Assembly: GCA_026421105.1 (NCBI GenBank)
Contig: JAPKDI010000034.1
Coordinates: 1 to 9,494, forward strand
Length of the DNA: 9,494 nt
Origin: Alphaproteobacteria bacterium
Lineage (GTDB): Bacteria; Pseudomonadota; Alphaproteobacteria; SHVP01
Reading direction: 5' to 3'
Made by a program: the position numbers and the translations under genes. Positions 5,865 to 9,494 of this stretch are shown one piece after another (position 1 is the stretch's first letter; each line of letters begins with the position of its first letter). The notes beneath the pieces are model-generated. The model made no database searches. It had not been told where the DNA came from and saw nothing but the letters and a program-made list of their open reading frames with translations.

Positions 5865-7207
5865 TGCTCGAAAAGGTCTTAATCGCGAACCGCGGCGAGA
5901 TCGCGCTGCGTATCCTGCGTGCCTGTCGAGAAATGGGTATCGCCACGGTCGCTGTACATTCGACCGCCGACGAAGACGCGATGCACGTGCGCCTCGCGGA
6001 CGAAACCGTTTGCATCGGCCCACCCAGCGCGGCTGAAAGTTATCTCAATATTCCGGCCATTATTTCAGCGGCGGAGATCACTGAAGCCGACGCCATCCAC
6101 CCGGGATACGGTTTCCTTTCGGAGAGCGCCAATTTCGCGTCGATCGTGGAGGAGCACGGGATCACGTTTATTGGTCCAACCTCAGAACACATTCGTCTGA
6201 TGGGCGACAAAGTCGTCGCCAAAGACACGGCGAAACGGCTGGGTATTCCGGTGGTTCCAGGTTCAGACGGCGCGATTACAAACGATGTTGACGCGCTCAA
6301 GGTCGCGAACGAGATCGGCTTTCCCGTAATCGTCAAAGCGGCAGCCGGTGGGGGCGGTCGCGGCATGAAAGTGGCTCACTCGGCAGACCAAATTTCCGAG
6401 GTGTTGTCGACGGTTCGTGCCGAATCAAAAGCGGCGTTCGGGGACGATACGCTCTACATCGAAAAGTACTTGGAGAAGCCGCGGCACATCGAAATTCAGG
6501 TAATCGGAGACTCCTACGGGAACGCCGTCCATCTCGGCGAGCGCGACTGCTCAATGCAGCGCAGGCATCAGAAAATCCTCGAAGAGGCCCCCTCGCCCGC
6601 GCTCAACGCAAAGGCCCGCGCGGAGATAGGCACCTGCGTCGTCGACGCCATTCGCGAACTCGGCTATCGCGGCGTTGGCACCGTCGAATTTCTCTATGAG
6701 GACGGTGAGTTTTTCTTCATCGAAATGAACACGCGCCTCCAAGTGGAACACCCCGTCACCGAGATGGTCACTGGTGTCGACCTGGTACGCGAACAGTTGC
6801 GGATTGCCTCTGGCGCACCGTTGAGCATTCGCCAAGAAGACGTGGTGATCAACGGCCACTCGATTGAGTGCCGGATCAACGCCGAAAACCCGAACACCTT
6901 CGTTCCCAATCCAGGAAAAATTACGAGTTTTCATGCGCCGGGTGGTTTTGGCGTCCGCGTCGACTCAGGCCTGTATGACGGCTATACGATCCCGCCCTAC
7001 TACGACAGCTTAGTGGCAAAGCTCATTGTGCATGGTGCCAATCGCAACGAATGTCTCATGCGATTGCGCCGAACCTTGTTAGAGTTTGTTGTCGACGGTG
7101 TTGACACGACGATCCCGTTGCATCTTGAGATCATTGAGAACAAGGATATCGTCGACGGCAACTACGACATTCACTGGCTGGAGAAGTACATCGCTGCGAA
7201 AGGCTGA
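5864..7207 (+). CDS. accC: Biotin carboxylase subunit of acetyl-CoA carboxylase
   Basis: This 447-residue ATP-grasp enzyme carboxylates the biotin on AccB using ATP and bicarbonate. It is nearly the same length as E. coli AccC (449). Visible elements are the N-terminal [20 protein letters not shown] (79-87), Lys116, the glycine-rich ATP loop [13 protein letters not shown] (158-170) with Lys158, the [12 protein letters not shown] segment (227-237), and the catalytic core [12 protein letters not shown] (285-296) with Glu287 and Arg291. Arg337 in ECRINAE completes the expected site. Nothing is missing. Length and sequence match the stand-alone bacterial AccC rather than a propionyl- or methylcrotonyl-CoA carboxylase alpha subunit, which would carry a fused biotin domain. 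Both ends overlap their neighbours by one base. Confidence 0.97.
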   Translation: MLEKVLIANRGEIALRILRACREMGIATVAVHSTADEDAMHVRLADETVCIGPPSAAESYLNIPAIISAAEITEADAIHPGYGFLSESANFASIVEEHGITFIGPTSEHIRLMGDKVVAKDTAKRLGIPVVPGSDGAITNDVDALKVANEIGFPVIVKAAAGGGGRGMKVAHSADQISEVLSTVRAESKAAFGDDTLYIEKYLEKPRHIEIQVIGDSYGNAVHLGERDCSMQRRHQKILEEAPSPALNAKARAEIGTCVVDAIRELGYRGVGTVEFLYEDGEFFFIEMNTRLQVEHPVTEMVTGVDLVREQLRIASGAPLSIRQEDVVINGHSIECRINAENPNTFVPNPGKITSFHAPGGFGVRVDSGLYDGYTIPPYYDSLVAKLIVHGANRNECLMRLRRTLLEFVVDGVDTTIPLHLEIIENKDIVDGNYDIHWLEKYIAAKG

Positions 7208-7857
7208 TGAGACTTACCCCAGAGATTCTACTCCGTGCCTATGCCAGTGGCGTTTTCCCGATGGCGGAAGACCGAGATGACCCGACGCTATACTGGATTG
7301 ACCCGGACACCCGAGGCGTACTGCCGCTCGACACATTTCATGTGTCCCGTCGGCTCGCGCGGAAGATCCGCCAAAACACGTTCCGCGTCACTGCCGACCA
7401 GGCCTTCCTGGATGTGATCCAGTCCTGCGCCGCGCCGGCCCGCGGCCGTGAAACCACGTGGATCAACGACGAAATCATCGCCCTTTACTCCGGCCTGGCA
7501 AAGGTCGGTCACGCCCATAGCGTGGAAGCATGGAACCACGAGGGGAACTTGGTTGGGGGGCTCTATGGTGTCTCGCTCGGTGCCGCGTTTTTCGGCGAGA
7601 GCATGTTCAGCACAGAGACCGACGCCAGCAAAGTGGCCTTAGCGCATCTTGTTGCGCGGTTGCGCGCCGGCAGGTTCACCCTTCTGGACACGCAGTTTGT
7701 CACTGATCACCTGGCAAAGTTTGGTGCGGTCGAAATTCCGCGGGAGGCCTATCACGCCCAACTTGCCGCCGCGATGCGGCAGGAAGCGGATTTCTACTCG
7801 TTGCCGGAGGGCTGCGACGGCGACGGTGCGATGCAGTCGATCGGCCAGACGTCGTAG
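7207..7857 (+). CDS. aat: Leucyl/phenylalanyl-tRNA-protein transferase
   Basis: This 216-residue cytosolic enzyme transfers Leu or Phe from tRNA to proteins with N-terminal Arg or Lys, marking them for ClpS/ClpAP degradation (bacterial N-end rule). Family signatures are AYASGVFPM (11-19), [62 protein letters not shown] and [11 protein letters not shown], in the usual order. It begins in a TGATG overlap with the accC stop, so it is the last gene of the operon. The C-terminus AMQSIGQTS resembles that of alphaproteobacterial homologues. The last 64 bases, including the stop codon, also encode the C-terminus of the DUF2155 protein on the other strand, so no terminator fits between the two operons. 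Confidence 0.95.
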   Translation: MRLTPEILLRAYASGVFPMAEDRDDPTLYWIDPDTRGVLPLDTFHVSRRLARKIRQNTFRVTADQAFLDVIQSCAAPARGRETTWINDEIIALYSGLAKVGHAHSVEAWNHEGNLVGGLYGVSLGAAFFGESMFSTETDASKVALAHLVARLRAGRFTLLDTQFVTDHLAKFGAVEIPREAYHAQLAAAMRQEADFYSLPEGCDGDGAMQSIGQTS

Positions 7858-8234
7858 GTCGGATGTTCCATAGCGGCAAGCGCAGGGCTGGATGCAAACA
7901 TCCAACCAGTGAAAACCCGCTGCGGTGCGCCGCGTGGCCGTAGATCGAGTATCTCAAGGAAAACGCTGGTTTCCGGAGGCTCTTCCGGTGGCCGCTTTTT
8001 GCACGTACGCACGAGAATTCGCAGTGTGCCAAACCGTACCTCGCGCCCAACCGGTGCACTGATCGTCGTTACCCGTGCAGTGACTTTGTCGAGCGCACGG
8101 AGCATGGCAACCGGCCGTTCTTGCCCAAATGCCGGCCAAACAACGAGCGCAAGCCCAAGCACGCCCAGCGCAACGCGCCGAATCAGTATTCCAGGAATGC
8201 CCTGAACCTTAGCCGCACGTAATCGGCCCACCAC
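7794..8234 (-). CDS. Secreted DUF2155-domain protein of unknown function
   Basis: From the GTG at 8234 this is 146 residues, with a signal sequence whose hydrophobic core [17 protein letters not shown] ends near residue 37, so it is periplasmic. The conserved DUF2155 body covers [27 protein letters not shown] (Cys78), [34 protein letters not shown] (Cys134). The two cysteines could form a disulfide. The function of this family is not known to me. The start is uncertain: the GTG at 8234 has a GAGG seven bases upstream but lies 52 bases inside the methyltransferase gene, whereas a CTG at 8186, overlapping that gene's stop, would give a cleaner 130-residue protein with a basic n-region and immediate hydrophobic core. 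Homologues are usually found near aat, NDUFA12 and mlaD genes in alphaproteobacteria. Confidence 0.85.
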   Translation of the reverse strand: MVGRLRAAKVQGIPGILIRRVALGVLGLALVVWPAFGQERPVAMLRALDKVTARVTTISAPVGREVRFGTLRILVRTCKKRPPEEPPETSVFLEILDLRPRGAPQRVFTGWMFASSPALAAMEHPTYDVWPIDCIAPSPSQPSGNE

Positions 8235-8959
8235 ACGCCATCCTCATCGCGAATCCGGTCATGTAGCCGAGCGACAATTGCGTCCCGTGCCGCGCCACGG
8301 TCGGCGGGGTCGAGGACACGAAGAAACGAATCCGCAAACGTATCAAGCCAGCCGCCGACATCCCCCGGAAGCCGCGTTGGCCGATCAATCAACCCAATCT
8401 GGTCAACGCGAAACCCGCGTTGTTCGAGGAGCGCGCGGTAGGTATCTGGCGTCGGAAAATACCAGGGGTGACCCTTCAGCCCGGGCTTGCCACGCTCGCT
8501 AAGTTCCTCGTCGATGGCGGCAATAATCTTGGCGACGTTGCCGGCACCGCCGAACTCAGCGACAAACCGGCCGCCCGGCTTCATGGCACGTTTTACCCCG
8601 TCAATGACTGCCTCGGGATCACGCATCCAATGGAGGGCCGCATTAGAAAAGACCGCGTCAAATTCTTGGGCAAACTCGAGATGATGTCCGTTGACGACGT
8701 CGCCCGTGAGGCCAAGTTCCCGCGTCGCTCGAACCAGATCCTCGCTCGCATCGACGCCCAACACATCAGCGCCTGCTTCTGCAATGTTTTTTGTGAGCGC
8801 CCCGTCACCACAGCCAAGATCTAGAATGCGTTCGCCGGGTTGAGGCGCGAGCAAGCAAACAACGGCTCCGGCAAGGTCTGCGACAAACCTTGCATTGGTC
8901 GCGTAGACGTTTGAATCCCAGTCCTGTGCGGGATCCTGGCGACGCGCAGGGTCGTCCAC
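8183..8959 (-). CDS. Class I SAM-dependent methyltransferase
   Basis: This 258-residue protein starts at GTG 8959, sharing one base with the mlaD stop (TAGTG), so it is translationally coupled. The Rossmann fold shows motif I ILDLGCGDG (46-54), the acidic SAM-ribose residue Asp70 at the end of strand 2, the FSNAALHWM segment (104-112), and MKPGGRFVAEFGG (126-138). The WDSNVYATNARFVADLAG start and the ALHW segment are like trans-aconitate 2-methyltransferase (Tam) and BioC/ubiquinone-type small-molecule methyltransferases. The substrate cannot be assigned from sequence. No signal peptide is seen, so it is cytosolic, unlike its exported neighbours on both sides. It lies between mlaD and DUF2155, genes that I would expect to be adjacent, so it may be an insertion into a conserved cluster. 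Confidence 0.9.
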   Translation of the reverse strand: MDDPARRQDPAQDWDSNVYATNARFVADLAGAVVCLLAPQPGERILDLGCGDGALTKNIAEAGADVLGVDASEDLVRATRELGLTGDVVNGHHLEFAQEFDAVFSNAALHWMRDPEAVIDGVKRAMKPGGRFVAEFGGAGNVAKIIAAIDEELSERGKPGLKGHPWYFPTPDTYRALLEQRGFRVDQIGLIDRPTRLPGDVGGWLDTFADSFLRVLDPADRGAARDAIVARLHDRIRDEDGVWWADYVRLRFRAFLEY

Positions 8960-9426
8960 TATTCGGTACTTTCGTCGGACTCGCTGTCGCCGAGGCCAAA
9001 ACCGAACCGGCCAATAAGGCCTTCAAGGCTAAGCGACGACTGGGTGAACTGAATCCGACCGCCCGGTGCGATCACGTCCTCTGCACCGCCTGGCACGATC
9101 GCCATGTACTTGCCGCCCAGAAGTCCTTCGGTCGTGATCTCGGCCGAAGAGTCGTCTGGAAGTTCGACGGACCTATCAATGTTGAGAGTTGCTTTGGCGA
9201 GAAAAGTCTGCAGATCAAGTTCGAGCTTGGTTACTGTCCCGATTTTGATACCGCTCATCCGAACATCCGCGCCTGCGTTGACCCCGTCTACGCGGTCAAA
9301 GGTTGCCGTCACCTCGTAGCCATCAACTGCACCGACATCTGTGGAGGAAAACGCAAAAACGAGGAAAAAAGCGGCGACGGCCAAGACCACCGCGCCGATC
9401 AGTGCTTCAAACAGATTACCCTTCAT
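8959..9426 (-). CDS. mlaD: MCE/MlaD-domain protein, membrane-anchored lipid-transport component
   Basis: The protein has 155 residues: a single N-terminal membrane helix (about 4-26, LFEALIGAVVLAVAAFFLVFAF), then an MCE domain (about 37-115) with YEVTATFDRVDGVNAGADVRM, SGIKIGTV, and the ITTEGLLGGKYMAI segment that forms the central pore loop of hexameric MCE rings. A short acidic tail (ESDESTE) ends it. MlaD-type proteins sit in the inner membrane facing the periplasm and bind phospholipids for transport between membranes, normally with the MlaFE ABC transporter. No mlaE or mlaF is next to it here; in alphaproteobacteria a lone mlaD-like gene beside NDUFA12 is a recurrent arrangement as far as I recall. 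The start ATG has GAGAA six bases upstream and lies 15 bases after the NDUFA12 stop. Confidence 0.9.
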   Translation of the reverse strand: MKGNLFEALIGAVVLAVAAFFLVFAFSSTDVGAVDGYEVTATFDRVDGVNAGADVRMSGIKIGTVTKLELDLQTFLAKATLNIDRSVELPDDSSAEITTEGLLGGKYMAIVPGGAEDVIAPGGRIQFTQSSLSLEGLIGRFGFGLGDSESDESTE

Positions 9427-9441
9427 AGACGATTCTCGTGC

Positions 9442-9494
9442 TCAATTAGGCTGCCACGGTTCGTAGTCTGCGGAAGCCGGTTTGCGGGATCCTG
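9442..9494 (-). CDS. NDUFA12-family complex I accessory protein, C-terminus only (partial)
   Basis: Only the last 16 codons and the TGA (9444-9442) lie in the window. They read GSRKPASADYEPWQPN; the DYEPWQP ending is characteristic of the bacterial NDUFA12/B17.2 family, an accessory subunit of the respiratory NADH:quinone oxidoreductase found in alphaproteobacteria and mitochondria. The assignment rests on this short tail together with the position directly upstream of mlaD, where the family is often found. The gene enters from the right edge and is probably the upstream member of the minus-strand operon. Confidence 0.7.
   Translation of the reverse strand, partial: GSRKPASADYEPWQPN

Noticed and set aside
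8420..8824. Plus-strand open frame of 134 codons opposite the methyltransferase
   Set aside because: The minus strand here encodes motif I and the rest of a normal methyltransferase; the plus frame shows no known pattern or ribosome binding site.

Overview
The window looks like core chromosome of an alphaproteobacterium. It is GC-rich and tightly packed, and it carries family markers typical of that class: the C-terminus of an NDUFA12-type complex I accessory subunit, a DUF2155 protein, a single-gene MCE/MlaD protein, a fused ThiS-ThiG, and an aroQ-accB-accC-aat run. A Rhodospirillales-like organism is a reasonable guess, but that is inference. I see no insertion sequence, phage gene, CRISPR array, tRNA or rRNA. 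The longest stretch without a confident gene is about 140 bases.

Layout. Bases 1-61 (minus) are the first 20 codons of a PLP-dependent aminotransferase. Upstream of it on the same strand is a gamma-glutamyltransferase-family lipoprotein (92-1654). Divergent from that, on plus, are a secreted BepA-like M48 metalloprotease with a TPR-like tail (1704-3035) and a ScsC/DsbA-like periplasmic thioredoxin-fold protein (3049-3837). This pair is plausibly an outer-membrane and envelope quality-control unit. Converging on it with a single base between stop codons is a bifunctional ThiS-ThiG thiazole-synthesis protein (3839-4822, minus).

A 141-base divergent intergenic region carries a good candidate promoter and a small perfect inverted repeat. 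From there a plus-strand operon runs aroQ-accB-accC-aat (4964-7857): 3-dehydroquinate dehydratase, the biotin carrier and biotin carboxylase of acetyl-CoA carboxylase, and leucyl/phenylalanyl-tRNA-protein transferase. Its gaps are 10 bases, a 1-base stop/start overlap and another 1-base stop/start overlap.

A minus-strand operon converges on it: NDUFA12 (partial, right edge), mlaD-like, a class I SAM methyltransferase, and a secreted DUF2155 protein. The last genes of the two operons overlap tail to tail by 64 bases, so the conserved C-termini of Aat and DUF2155 are encoded on opposite strands of the same DNA.

I found no new defence, mobile or biosynthetic system. The points most worth a second look are a GGT homologue lacking hallmark residues of classical GGTs, the ThiS sulfur-carrier tail buried inside a fusion, the protease/thiol-redox gene pair with an extra C-terminal CxxC, the aat/DUF2155 overlap, and a small tandem duplication between the GGT and aminotransferase genes.
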